Assembly (NCBI GenBank): GCA_020025675.1
Contig: JAHHRS010000004.1
Location: 1-64,000, forward strand
Reading direction: 5' to 3'
DNA length: 64,000 nt
DNA from: Oscillospiraceae bacterium
GTDB taxonomy: Bacteria; Bacillota; Clostridia; Oscillospirales; Oscillospiraceae
Notes under the pieces: generated by a model
What the model saw: only the letters and a program-made list of their open reading frames with translations
Databases searched by the model: none
What the model was told of the DNA's origin: nothing
Position numbers and translations under genes: made by a program
In this document: positions 36,740-44,959 of the stretch, piece by piece
How positions within the stretch are numbered: position 1 is the stretch's first letter
Layout: every line of letters starts with the position of its first letter

Positions 36740-36814
36740 GCATTTTTACAGATTTAAAATCTGATTATCTTTTAATTTTTTCTCTGAAATCTTTTAATTT
36801 GTCCGATTTCATAT

Positions 36815-36820
36815 TATAAT
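36815..36820 (+). promoter_or_regulatory. -10 box immediately before the NUDIX gene
   Basis: A perfect TATAAT ends seven bases before the GTG and ten before the ATG of the NUDIX gene. No ribosome site is visible, so the mRNA may be leaderless. No good -35 was found. Confidence 0.45.
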
Positions 36821-36827
36821 ATCAGCG

Positions 36828-37310
36828 GTGATGGATATGAAAAACACAAGTCTATGCTATATCGAAAAAAACGGACAATATTTAATGCTCCACAGAACAA
36901 AAAAGAAAGCAGACGAAAACGCCGGAAAATGGATAGGCGTAGGGGGCAAATTTGAGGAAGGTGAAAGCCCCGAAGAGTGCATGCTCAGAGAGGTTTACGA
37001 AGAAACAGGGCTAAAGCTTAACTCTTGGCGCTTTCGCGGAATAGTCACTTTTTCCTATTCAACATGGGAAACGGAATATATGCACCTTTTCACAGCCGAC
37101 AGCTTTTCCGGGGAAATGCGGGACTGTGACGAGGGTGAACTAAAATGGATAAATAAAAGCGAAGTTTTAAATCTGCCTATCTGGGAGGGTGACAGAGTTT
37201 TCCTAAAGCTTCTGGAAACAAACCGTCCGTTCTTTTCCTTAAAGCTTCGCTACGATGATAACGGAAATCTCAAAAAGGTTATATTGGACGGAAACAACTT
37301 TGAATTTTAA
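36828..37310 (+). CDS. MutT-type NUDIX hydrolase
   Basis: 160 residues from a GTG at 36828, or 159 from the ATG at 36831. The NUDIX box is complete: GGKFEEGESPEECMLREVYEETGL (GX5EX7REUXEEXGU). The similarity is to 8-oxo-dGTP diphosphatases (MutT/Nudt1-like). With the OGG-type glycosylase at 20 kb it would form an oxidised-guanine defence, though the substrate is inferred. Confidence 0.88.
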   Translation: MMDMKNTSLCYIEKNGQYLMLHRTKKKADENAGKWIGVGGKFEEGESPEECMLREVYEETGLKLNSWRFRGIVTFSYSTWETEYMHLFTADSFSGEMRDCDEGELKWINKSEVLNLPIWEGDRVFLKLLETNRPFFSLKLRYDDNGNLKKVILDGNNFEF

Positions 37311-37350
37311 GGAATACAGCCACGGAAAATCCGTGGCTGTATTCTTGTTT
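37311..37350. terminator. Terminator between NUDIX gene and lipoprotein gene
   Basis: A 15-bp perfect stem GAATACAGCCACGGA/TCCGTGGCTGTATTC lies between two convergent genes. Confidence 0.88.
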
Positions 37351-38230
37351 ACCTAAGGTCTATGTAATAAGCATCAACACAAGGTATTGTAATATTTGCC
37401 CCTTGAACCGAGGTATATGATATTAGTCCATTACACAGTCCGTACACCATTACGTTATCATTTTCAAGCAGACGTTTTTCCCCCTCCTGTCGTACATAAT
37501 ACACATATATAACGTCATAATTTGATAACATTACCCTATAACTGCATATATTATCGCTTTCATCACAAACTTGAATAATTTCTCCGGAAAACTTTATTTT
37601 ATTGCCTTCATATTTGTCCGGCTCTCTTGCAATATCCTTATAAGAATAACTTTCGCACTCATCTTTGAACGCTTTTATTTTTTCTTCGCCCTCCAGTTCA
37701 TATGCTTCCGTTTCCAGTATTTCCCCGCATATTGTGCAGCATTTCTCTTTTTCTCCGGCTCCATCGTAGCTTGCATTCTTGGTTATTTTCCAATCGCTTT
37801 CCACATGCGGAACCTTTTCCGTTTCTTGCACTAATGTTTCCCCACAGCGAGTACACACGCCCTCCCGTTCTCCGGTCTCTGTGCAGCTGGCTATTTTAAT
37901 ATCTTTCCACTCACTTACCTCATGTTCAAGAGGAGTGCCCGAAGTTTTACCGCAAATCGAGCAGGTTTCAGCTTCTGTACAGGTTGGCTCTGCCCATTTG
38001 TGTCCAAGGGCTTCACCCTCTGTTTCTCCGCAGATTTTACAAGTTTTGGGAGTTTCACATGCAGCCTCAACCCACTCATGCTCTAAAGCCTCCCCTTCAG
38101 TCTCGCCGCACTTAGTACATGTTTTAGGCTCGGTGCAAGTTGCCTCAGTCCACTGGTGTTTACATACACATGCCGTTAAAGACAGTGCGAGTACAGCAGA
38201 AATAAACAATACCATAATCTTTTTCATCAT
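37349..38230 (-). CDS. Lipoprotein with five zinc-ribbon-like repeats and an OB-like C-terminal domain
   Basis: 293 residues. The signal peptide ends in LSLTAC (Cys ~21). Residues 22-175 hold five repeats of about 26-38 residues; repeats 1-3 follow HxWxExxCxxxxTCxxCGxTxGxxLxH, while 4 and 5 are longer and more divergent. From ~185 (ESYSYKDIAREPDKYEGNKIKFSGEI) it is a beta-rich OB/tRNA_anti-like domain. Such CxxC repeats occur in exported clostridial proteins; binding of zinc or a surface ligand is likely but untested. It is monocistronic. Confidence 0.82.
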   Translation of the reverse strand: MMKKIMVLFISAVLALSLTACVCKHQWTEATCTEPKTCTKCGETEGEALEHEWVEAACETPKTCKICGETEGEALGHKWAEPTCTEAETCSICGKTSGTPLEHEVSEWKDIKIASCTETGEREGVCTRCGETLVQETEKVPHVESDWKITKNASYDGAGEKEKCCTICGEILETEAYELEGEEKIKAFKDECESYSYKDIAREPDKYEGNKIKFSGEIIQVCDESDNICSYRVMLSNYDVIYVYYVRQEGEKRLLENDNVMVYGLCNGLISYTSVQGANITIPCVDAYYIDLR

Positions 38231-38393
38231 TTCTAATTTCCCCTTTTAAATTTTGTTGCGAAAAGCATACATTTTGAGACTTTACTATTTGTTTCTTCCT
38301 ACTTCGTTTTTGCTGTATTTTGTAATTTTATTGTCGTCATAATAGAAGGCACTTGCAGTTGAATCTTTCAAATGATATAATTGTATATATTAC

Positions 38394-38430
38394 AAAAAGC
38401 TGTCAAAATCTATACATTTTGACAGCTTTT
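38394..38430. terminator. Hairpin at the end of the serine recombinase gene
   Basis: AAAAGCTGTCAAAAT and its exact complement around a short loop, overlapping the stop codon. A/T runs on both sides make it a likely terminator. Confidence 0.75.
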
Positions 38431-39028
38431 AGTTATTTTCCCTATATTTTTTTAATTTTCTATAAAATGTAGACCTACTGAAATTGTAATTATTCAGAAT
38501 ATTTTCCAGACTCATGCAATTGTTTTCATACGCTTCAATAGCTGCAATCAGCTCTGATGATACAGGTATTTCCGGTCTTCCGAACCTCACTCCTCTGTTT
38601 TTTGCTGCCTCAATTCCCTGAGCTTGTCTGACTCGTATGTTTTCTCGCTCATTCTGGGCAGCAAATGACAGGATTTGCAGCACAAGATCTGCTATAAATG
38701 TACCCATTAAATCTTTTCCCTGCCTTGTATCCAGCAGCGGCATATCAATTACACATACATCTGCCCCTTTCTCTTTTGTTATTATTCTCCATTGTTCCTG
38801 TATTTCACCATAGTTTCTGCCCAGTCTGTCAATGCTTAATATGTACAGCAAATCACCGGGTTTGAGCTTTCTTATAAGTTTTTTGTACTGTGGTCTTTCA
38901 AAGTCTTTTCCGGATTGACGGTCAAGAAAAATATTTTTTTCACTCACCTCCTTTTCTCGAACGGCAATCATTTGCCTTTCTTCATTTTGCTCCTGGCTTG
39001 ACACCCTTACATAAGCGTATTTTTTCAT
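38429..39028 (-). CDS. Small serine recombinase (resolvase/invertase family)
   Basis: 199 residues. The nucleophilic Ser is in YAYVRVSSQEQNEERQ; the conserved region LYILSIDRLGRNYGEI and the helix E region (QNERENIRVRQAQGIEAAK) follow. The C-terminal helix-turn-helix has MSLENILNNYNFSRSTFYRKLKKY. It is closest to Tn3-type resolvases and Hin-type invertases. No transposase, no obvious res site and no invertible segment were seen next to it, so it looks like an orphan or a remnant of a lost element. Confidence 0.9.
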   Translation of the reverse strand: MKKYAYVRVSSQEQNEERQMIAVREKEVSEKNIFLDRQSGKDFERPQYKKLIRKLKPGDLLYILSIDRLGRNYGEIQEQWRIITKEKGADVCVIDMPLLDTRQGKDLMGTFIADLVLQILSFAAQNERENIRVRQAQGIEAAKNRGVRFGRPEIPVSSELIAAIEAYENNCMSLENILNNYNFSRSTFYRKLKKYRENN

Positions 39029-39049
39029 AAATTACCTCCGCATTTAGAA

Positions 39050-39076
39050 ATAGGACGCGTTTCGCAACGCGTCCTA
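39050..39076 (-). terminator. Terminator after copA
   Basis: An 11-bp stem TAGGACGCGTT/AACGCGTCCTA around TCGC. The T run after it is short. Confidence 0.65.
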
Positions 39077-39102
39077 TTATAGCAGATGTTTTTTCTGTTT
39101 TC

Positions 39103-39309
39103 TTATTCTATTTCGAGCACTTTGTAATCCTGGGCCTCAACAGCATTTTTGAGAACCTCGTCAGTAACGTTTTCAAATGTTACAACTGCTGTACCGGCAC
39201 TGTGGCTGACCTCTGCACTCTTTACACCCGCAATAGCCTCAAGTGCCTTCTTTACTCTGGCCTCACAGTGACCGCACATCATACCTTCAATTTTTATAGT
39301 CTTTACCAT
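39103..39309 (-). CDS. Possible separate CopZ-like copper chaperone from an internal start in copA
   Basis: An in-frame ATG at 39309 (MVKTIKIEGMMCGHC) has a perfect AAGGAGGA at 39317-39324 with a seven-base spacer. From it a complete 68-residue heavy-metal-associated domain would be made. The simplest reading is that copA and copZ were once separate genes, fused by loss of the copA stop, and that copZ kept its own ribosome site. Whether both products are made is inference. Confidence 0.55.
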   Translation of the reverse strand: MVKTIKIEGMMCGHCEARVKKALEAIAGVKSAEVSHSAGTAVVTFENVTDEVLKNAVEAQDYKVLEIE

Positions 39310-41685
39310 TAGATTTTCCTCCTTATTTTCCTCTGTTTCTAAATTACAGGTACATTCATTTTTTCCGTTTTCTAAACATTCACATTCTGTAATTTGCGGC
39401 ATTGCTTTTTCTTTATGCTTTAAGGTTTTATCTTTTGAGTTGTCGTGCATGTTAAAGAGGTTTAGCCGCAGAGCGTTTGTCACAACGCAAAAACTGGAAA
39501 GGCTCATTGCCGCTGCACCCAGCATTGGGTTTAGGGTTATGCCAAGGCCCACCAGTGCGCCAGCTGCAACAGGTATTCCTATCGTATTGTAGAAGAAAGC
39601 CCAGAAAAGATTTTCATGTATATTTTTAAGGGTTTTTCTGCTTAGGCGTATAGCTGCGGGAACATCCTTAAGGCTGCTGTTCATCAAAACCACATCCGCT
39701 GCGTCCACCGCTATATCTGCACCTGCCCCTATTGCAATGCCTATATCCGCTCTTGTAAGAGCAGGAGCATCATTTATACCGTCACCTACCATTGCAACCT
39801 TGCCGTACTTACTTAGTTCTATAACTGCATTTTCTTTACCGTCCGGTAAAACGCCTGCAATAACCTCGTCAACTCCGGCCTGTCTTCCGATGGCTTCGGC
39901 TGTACGCCGGTTATCTCCTGTAAGCATAACAACTTTTATGCCCATATTTTTAAGTTCTTCAACAGCCTGGGGGCTGTCGGGTTTAATTGTGTCAGCAACG
40001 GCTATTAAGCCCACATAGCGCTTGGCACTTGCAAAAAATAGCGGTGTTTTTCCTTCTGCCGCCAGAGCTTCCGCTCTCTTTTCCACAGCATCTGGAAGCT
40101 GTACTTCGGTCTTAATAAAGCTCATATTGCCGCCGTAGAGAGTTTCGCCCCCATATACAGCGCTCAGTCCGTTTCCGGGCAATGCCTTAAAATCGTCAAC
40201 CTCATGAATCTCCACATTATGTTCATGAGCTTTTCTCATTACTGCTCCGGCAAGCGGATGTTCGCTTCTGCTTTCAAGTGATGCTGCAAAAGTCAAAAGC
40301 TCATTTTCACTCGTTCCTTCGGCGGGAATAATATCGGTAACAACAGGTGTTCCTGCTGTAATTGTACCGGTTTTATCAAGGGCAACTACGGAAATTCTGC
40401 CTGTTTCTTCTAAAGCGGCAGCAGTTTTAAACAAAACTCCCTGCTTTGCGCCAACGCCGCTTCCTACCATAATAGCCACGGGAGTTGCAAGCCCTAAAGC
40501 ACATGGGCAGGATATTACAAGAACGGAAATTCCTCTTGCAAGGGCATACCCTATGCTCTGGCCTGCAATGAGCCACGAAATAATTGTTATAACTGCAATA
40601 CTGATTACTGTTGGAACAAAAATTCCCGACACCTTATCGGCAATCTTGGCGATAGGCGCCTTTGTTGCCGCGGCATCGCTCACCATTTTAATTATCTGGC
40701 TCAGAGTAGTGTCTTCACCTACTCTGGTAGCCTCACAGCGTATAAATCCAACCTGATTAACAGTTGCGGCTGATACACTGTCCCCTACTGTTTTGTCAAC
40801 AGGAATACTCTCTCCCGTTAATGCAGACTCGTCAAACGCGCTGTTTCCTTCTATTATAATACCGTCTACCGGCACGTTCTCGCCGGGACGAACTACAAAT
40901 ATATCGCCCCTCTGCACCTGCTCAATGGGAACTGTCTGCTCTTCACCATTAACTATGATATTAGCGGTTTTAGGCGCCATTTTCATAAGGCCCTTAAGTG
41001 CATCAGTAGTTTTACCTTTGGAATGAGCTTCCAGCAGCTTTCCAACTGTGATAAGAGTTAAAATCATTGCCGATGACTCGAAATAAAACTCATGTATCCA
41101 ATGGGATGCAGCTTCTGTACCACCTGAAATCTGTGCTGCGCTCATCGCAAATAAAGCATAGGTACTGTAAACAAAACCGGCGCTTGTACCCAGCGCAACC
41201 AGAGTGTCCATATTGGGTGCCTTATGAATAACACCTTTAAAGCCGCTAATGAAAAATTTCTGGTTAATCACCATAACGACGACCGTCAAGATAAGCTCTG
41301 ACAGTCCTATTGCAATCGGATTTTCCGCAAGGAATGCAGGCAGCGGCCAGCCCCACATAGTGTGGCCCATAGAAATATACATAAGAACTATAAGAAAACC
41401 AAGGGATGTAAAAAGACGCTTTTTAATAGCCGGTGTTTCTCTGTCTTTTAGTGCATCCTCCGTGTCTGCTTTTGCTGCTTTATCGGTTCCTTTTACTGAC
41501 GCACCATATCCCGCATTTTGAACAGCGGCAATTACGTCCTTATCACTTATATTACCTTCTACACCCATTGAATTAGTGAGAAGGCTCACCGAGCATGATG
41601 TAACACCGGGAAGATTGGAAACCGCCTTTTCAACTCTGGCAGAGCAAGCGGCACAGCTCATACCTGTTACAGTGTACTGTTTCAT
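39103..41685 (-). CDS. copA: Copper-exporting P-type ATPase with CopZ-like domain fused at the C-terminus
   Basis: 860 residues. N-terminal metal-binding domain (GMSCAAC), then the P1B-ATPase core: actuator TGE in LTGESIPV, ion site SCPCALGLATP, phosphorylation site DKTGTI, and GDGINDAPAL. After the last membrane helices comes a Cys/Glu/Lys-rich linker (ECECLENGKNECTC) and a second metal-binding domain (GMMCGHCEARV, ~793-860) that looks like a whole CopZ chaperone. It exports Cu(I). It lies downstream of csoR under one CsoR-type promoter. Confidence 0.95.
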   Translation of the reverse strand: MKQYTVTGMSCAACSARVEKAVSNLPGVTSCSVSLLTNSMGVEGNISDKDVIAAVQNAGYGASVKGTDKAAKADTEDALKDRETPAIKKRLFTSLGFLIVLMYISMGHTMWGWPLPAFLAENPIAIGLSELILTVVVMVINQKFFISGFKGVIHKAPNMDTLVALGTSAGFVYSTYALFAMSAAQISGGTEAASHWIHEFYFESSAMILTLITVGKLLEAHSKGKTTDALKGLMKMAPKTANIIVNGEEQTVPIEQVQRGDIFVVRPGENVPVDGIIIEGNSAFDESALTGESIPVDKTVGDSVSAATVNQVGFIRCEATRVGEDTTLSQIIKMVSDAAATKAPIAKIADKVSGIFVPTVISIAVITIISWLIAGQSIGYALARGISVLVISCPCALGLATPVAIMVGSGVGAKQGVLFKTAAALEETGRISVVALDKTGTITAGTPVVTDIIPAEGTSENELLTFAASLESRSEHPLAGAVMRKAHEHNVEIHEVDDFKALPGNGLSAVYGGETLYGGNMSFIKTEVQLPDAVEKRAEALAAEGKTPLFFASAKRYVGLIAVADTIKPDSPQAVEELKNMGIKVVMLTGDNRRTAEAIGRQAGVDEVIAGVLPDGKENAVIELSKYGKVAMVGDGINDAPALTRADIGIAIGAGADIAVDAADVVLMNSSLKDVPAAIRLSRKTLKNIHENLFWAFFYNTIGIPVAAGALVGLGITLNPMLGAAAMSLSSFCVVTNALRLNLFNMHDNSKDKTLKHKEKAMPQITECECLENGKNECTCNLETEENKEENLMVKTIKIEGMMCGHCEARVKKALEAIAGVKSAEVSHSAGTAVVTFENVTDEVLKNAVEAQDYKVLEIE

Positions 41686-41733
41686 CTTAACCTCCTTTTG
41701 TAAAAAATATATTTATAGTCTATCCTTAGAAAA

Positions 41734-42033
41734 TTATTTCATGAATTTCTGTAATGTACGAAGAAGTTCATCAATAGTCTCTTCTTTTCCGTCTTTTATA
41801 TCATTTACAACGCATGTTCTTATATGATTGCTTAATAACTCTCTGCTAAAAGCATTTAAAGCAGCGTTGGCAGCGGCAGCCTGAGCTAATATATCCGGAC
41901 AATAAGCGTTTTTATCAAGCATACCTTTTATTCCTCTTATCTGTCCCTCTATTCGGTTCAATCTGTTTACAAGACTTTTATATTCCTCCGGGCTGCGAAA
42001 CTTTTTTCTTTTACAGCAACAACATTCGTCCAT
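41734..42033 (-). CDS. csoR: CsoR-family copper-sensing repressor
   Basis: 99 residues, all-helical DUF156 family. The Cu(I) ligands Cys-His-Cys are in NAYCPDIL and LLSNHIRTCVV. The N-terminus is unusual, with four consecutive Cys (MDECCCCKRKK). It represses its own operon until Cu(I) binds, then frees the csoR-copA promoter. Confidence 0.94.
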   Translation of the reverse strand: MDECCCCKRKKFRSPEEYKSLVNRLNRIEGQIRGIKGMLDKNAYCPDILAQAAAANAALNAFSRELLSNHIRTCVVNDIKDGKEETIDELLRTLQKFMK

Positions 42034-42056
42034 ATCCTGCCCTCCATTCCAGCAGC

Positions 42057-42086
42057 ATTATATACCCCGTGGGGGTATATTGTCAA
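42057..42086 (-). promoter_or_regulatory. csoR-copA promoter with CsoR operator in the spacer
   Basis: Consensus TTGACA and TATAAT with 18 bases between. The spacer is almost filled by the palindrome TATACCCC-GTG-GGGGTATA (42061-42079), a typical CsoR box. Repressor binding would block RNA polymerase directly. Confidence 0.93.
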
Positions 42087-42170
42087 GTAGTGTAATCTTG
42101 TTTATATATCAGCACATGGATTGCCGCCCTTTTATTTTTCCCAGAAATCGGCGCAATTTTCAGGAAGTAC

Positions 42171-42207
42171 AAAAAAAGCACCACCAAAGTTTAACCTTGG
42201 TGGTGCT
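42171..42207 (-). terminator. Terminator of the rnf operon
   Basis: AGCACCACCAA/TTGGTGGTGCT with seven T residues after it on the minus strand. Confidence 0.93.
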
Positions 42208-42297
42208 GATTCATTTTGAGTTAACTCTGTACAATAGACTGCACAAGCAAAAGTTTAGTTATGCTAACGGGCAGAAATCTAAAACACAGTGTTACAT

Positions 42298-43092
42298 TTA
42301 GTCCTCAAACCAGTTAATGACGTGGCGTGGGCAGACATCTGCGCAATGACCGCACTTGACGCACTTCTCATGATCCACAACCGGAAGGTTGTCAACCATT
42401 GTTATTGCATCAGCGGGGCACTCACGAGCACACTTCTGGCATGCAATACAACCGAAGTCACAAATCTTGAGAACCTTAGCGCCCTTATCCTTATTGGAGC
42501 AGGCGGTAATAACTTTCTGGCTTGCAGGGATAAGTTTAATAACGCTCTTGGGGCAGACTTCAACACATGCACCGCAGCCCACGCACTTGGAACGGTCAAC
42601 CTTTGCGATACCGTCTACAATGTGCATTGCATCAAAATGGCAGACATTTGTGCAGTTGCCAAGACCAATGCAGGCAAAGGTACAGGTTTTGTTGCTCTTG
42701 CCGCCAAATATCATAGCAGCACGGCAGTCAATAGGACCGGAGTAATTGAAGCGCTTTTCAGCATGTCCTTCAGAGCCGGAGCACATGACCATAGCAACTT
42801 TCTTCTCGGTATTTCCGGCAGAAACGCCCATGATCTTTGCAACCTTTTCTGCAGCCTCAGCACCGCCTGCAACGCAGCGGTCAGGAGGAGCCTCACCTTT
42901 GGCAACAGCAGCAGCATAACCGTCGCAGCCGGGGTAACCGCAGCCGCCGCAGTTAGCACCTGCAAGGCATTCTCTGATTGCTTCCTGCTTAGGATCAACA
43001 TCAACGTGGAAAATCTTAGCAGCAAAAGCCAGAATTGCTCCAAACAAAGCACCGAGGGCACCGAGGACTAATATAGCATAAACAATTAACAT
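42298..43092 (-). CDS. rnfB: Rnf complex subunit B, Fe-S protein
   Basis: 264 residues. N-terminal membrane anchor, a 4Fe-4S domain with ANCGGCGYPGCDGYA, then two pairs of ferredoxin-type clusters (CVGCGACVEVCP, CIACQKCARECP, CVKCGHCADVCP). It is the entry point for electrons from reduced ferredoxin. It is the last gene of the operon, as usual in Clostridia. Confidence 0.97.
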   Translation of the reverse strand: MLIVYAILVLGALGALFGAILAFAAKIFHVDVDPKQEAIRECLAGANCGGCGYPGCDGYAAAVAKGEAPPDRCVAGGAEAAEKVAKIMGVSAGNTEKKVAMVMCSGSEGHAEKRFNYSGPIDCRAAMIFGGKSNKTCTFACIGLGNCTNVCHFDAMHIVDGIAKVDRSKCVGCGACVEVCPKSVIKLIPASQKVITACSNKDKGAKVLKICDFGCIACQKCARECPADAITMVDNLPVVDHEKCVKCGHCADVCPRHVINWFED

Positions 43093-43107
43093 TACTGGAA
43101 GCCCTCC

Positions 43108-43698
43108 TTAAGAGAATATCTGCATACCGCTGAAGCCCATAAAGGCAAGAGCAAGCAGACCTGCGGAAACAAGACAAATGGGGAAACCTTCAAAGCACTT
43201 GGGGTACTCAGCAGTGTAGTCAACACGCTCACGAACGCTTGCGAAGAGAACGATTGCCAGCATGAAGCCCAGACCGCCTGTAATACCGTAAACAACGGAC
43301 TCGATGAAGTTGTAGTTGTTCTGAACGTTCAGAAGAACAACACCGAGAACAGCGCAGTTAGTGGTAATAAGAGGGAGGTAAATACCAAGAGCGGAGTACA
43401 GAGAAGGAATGGACTTTTTAAGGAACATTTCAACAAACTGAACCAGTGCGGCAATTACCAGAATGAAGGTAAGGGTCTGAAGGAATCTGAGATTAAGTGC
43501 CATCAGAACGTATTCATTTATAACCCAGCAGATTGCGGAAGCAAGACCCATAACAAATACAACCGCAAGACCCATACCGGTAGCAGTCTCTACCTTGCTT
43601 GAACAGCCAAGGAAGGGGCAGCAGCCCAGAAACTGAGAGAAAATAAAGTTGTTAATAAGGATAGCGCCTAAGGAGATGGAAATAATATTAGTTAACAT
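43108..43698 (-). CDS. rnfA: Rnf complex subunit A, membrane protein
   Basis: 196 residues, six membrane helices. Family motifs include NFIFSQFLGCCPFLG and LGIYLPLITTNCAVLG; the Cys residues in helices 1 and 4 hold a membrane-embedded Fe-S centre with RnfE. Its ATG touches the rnfE stop. Confidence 0.97.
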   Translation of the reverse strand: MLTNIISISLGAILINNFIFSQFLGCCPFLGCSSKVETATGMGLAVVFVMGLASAICWVINEYVLMALNLRFLQTLTFILVIAALVQFVEMFLKKSIPSLYSALGIYLPLITTNCAVLGVVLLNVQNNYNFIESVVYGITGGLGFMLAIVLFASVRERVDYTAEYPKCFEGFPICLVSAGLLALAFMGFSGMQIFS

Positions 43699-44402
43699 TA
43701 TCTTTCTTCCTCCTTTGCAGCGGCTTTAGCCGCAAGCTCTTTCATTTCTTTTTTCTTTTTAGACTTGGTGAGTGCAAACTGCATAACAGCAATGAGGACA
43801 CCAAGAGTAAGGAAGCCGCCGAAAGGCAGAGTCAGGATAGATGCGCCGAAATCAGCAGGGAAAAGCTGGATACCGGCACCGGTTCCGTCCAGAGTAAAGC
43901 GGAAGCCGTTTGCAATGTCAATAAGACCGCCGCCGAACTTACCGCTGCCCAAGAACTCTCTGACAACACACATGACTATTAAAACCAAAGTGTAACCAAG
44001 TCCCTGGAATATACCGTCAAAGAAGGAAGCTCCAACAGAGTTCTTCTGGCAGAAAGCCTCAGCTCTTCCGATTATAATGCAGTTAACAACTATAAGAGGA
44101 ATAAACACGCCCAATGCGGAGCTGAGTGCCGGAATGAATGCCTGCAGCAGCAGGTCAACGATAGTAACGAATCCTGCAATAATAACAACAAAAATCGCAA
44201 GACGAATTTCGTTTGGAATAATTTTACGAATTGCGGAAATCGCAACGTTGCAACATGTAAGAATAATTAAAACGGATAAACCCATGCCCACACCGTTAAA
44301 GAGTGTAGTGGTGATAGCCATGGTGGCGCACATGCCAATAAGCTGTACCAAAACAGGGTTATTGGTGATTAGGCCTTCCTTAAACTGCTTTTTAATATTC
44401 AT
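43698..44402 (-). CDS. rnfE: Rnf complex subunit E, membrane protein
   Basis: 234 residues, homologous to RnfA in inverted topology. Motifs: NNPVLVQLIGMCATMA and LGVFIPLIVVNCIIIGRAEAF. The C-terminus is Lys/Ala-rich. It forms the membrane core of the ion-pumping ferredoxin:NAD oxidoreductase with RnfA and RnfD. Confidence 0.97.
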   Translation of the reverse strand: MNIKKQFKEGLITNNPVLVQLIGMCATMAITTTLFNGVGMGLSVLIILTCCNVAISAIRKIIPNEIRLAIFVVIIAGFVTIVDLLLQAFIPALSSALGVFIPLIVVNCIIIGRAEAFCQKNSVGASFFDGIFQGLGYTLVLIVMCVVREFLGSGKFGGGLIDIANGFRFTLDGTGAGIQLFPADFGASILTLPFGGFLTLGVLIAVMQFALTKSKKKKEMKELAAKAAAKEEER

Positions 44403-44416
44403 TTAGCCTTACCTCC

Positions 44417-44959
44417 TTAACCCAAAGACTTAACGGCTGATATTGCCGTTCCGGTAGCATTGGCAACTGAACGGGATGTGATTGTAGCACCTGCAAGGGC
44501 ATCAATATTACCGCCGGCTTTAGTTATAGCTACATTCTCATCCTCGCCGACAAACTGGGCACGCCAGTTAACTCCTATCTCAGAAGTGCTTGCAGCGTTG
44601 GCACCAAGACCTGCAGTCTCAGCGTGAGAAATGATGGAGATACCTGTGCATTTATACTCATTGTCAACACCGACAGCCATTGTAAGCTTGCTCTGAGCAC
44701 CGGAGAAAGTGGTGGTTACAACATAACCTGCTCCGTTTGTGCACTTGTTAATTGAATCAATAGTGGGGAAGTTTTCCTTATCAAACTCTACTTCCTCGTA
44801 TCCGTCAGACTGGAGGACAGCGGCATATGCCTTCTCGGTTTTGATACGCTGCTGCTCCTGAATTCGGTCATAGGTAAGTTCATTAACAACACCCAGAACA
44901 CCGGCTACGATAGCGCAGACGAGGCACAGGATCATGGTTAATTTAAGAATTTTATTCAT
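44417..44959 (-). CDS. rnfG: Rnf complex subunit G, FMN-binding
   Basis: 180 residues. One N-terminal membrane helix, then an external FMN-binding domain. The site of covalent FMN attachment is the Thr in ALAGATITSRSV. It overlaps rnfD by four bases. Confidence 0.96.
   Translation of the reverse strand: MNKILKLTMILCLVCAIVAGVLGVVNELTYDRIQEQQRIKTEKAYAAVLQSDGYEEVEFDKENFPTIDSINKCTNGAGYVVTTTFSGAQSKLTMAVGVDNEYKCTGISIISHAETAGLGANAASTSEIGVNWRAQFVGEDENVAITKAGGNIDALAGATITSRSVANATGTAISAVKSLG

Noticed and set aside
35745..36743. A 332-codon open frame on the minus strand across groEL
   Set aside because: It is the antisense shadow of a strongly conserved gene: no ribosome site, Cys/Asn-rich nonsense composition, no domain.
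37571..38249. Plus-strand frames over the zinc-ribbon lipoprotein gene
   Set aside because: They mirror the repeats on the other strand; signal peptide and lipobox fix the minus-strand gene as real.
42289..43071. A 260-codon plus-strand frame over rnfB
   Set aside because: Shadow of a gene with unmistakable ferredoxin motifs; no independent support.
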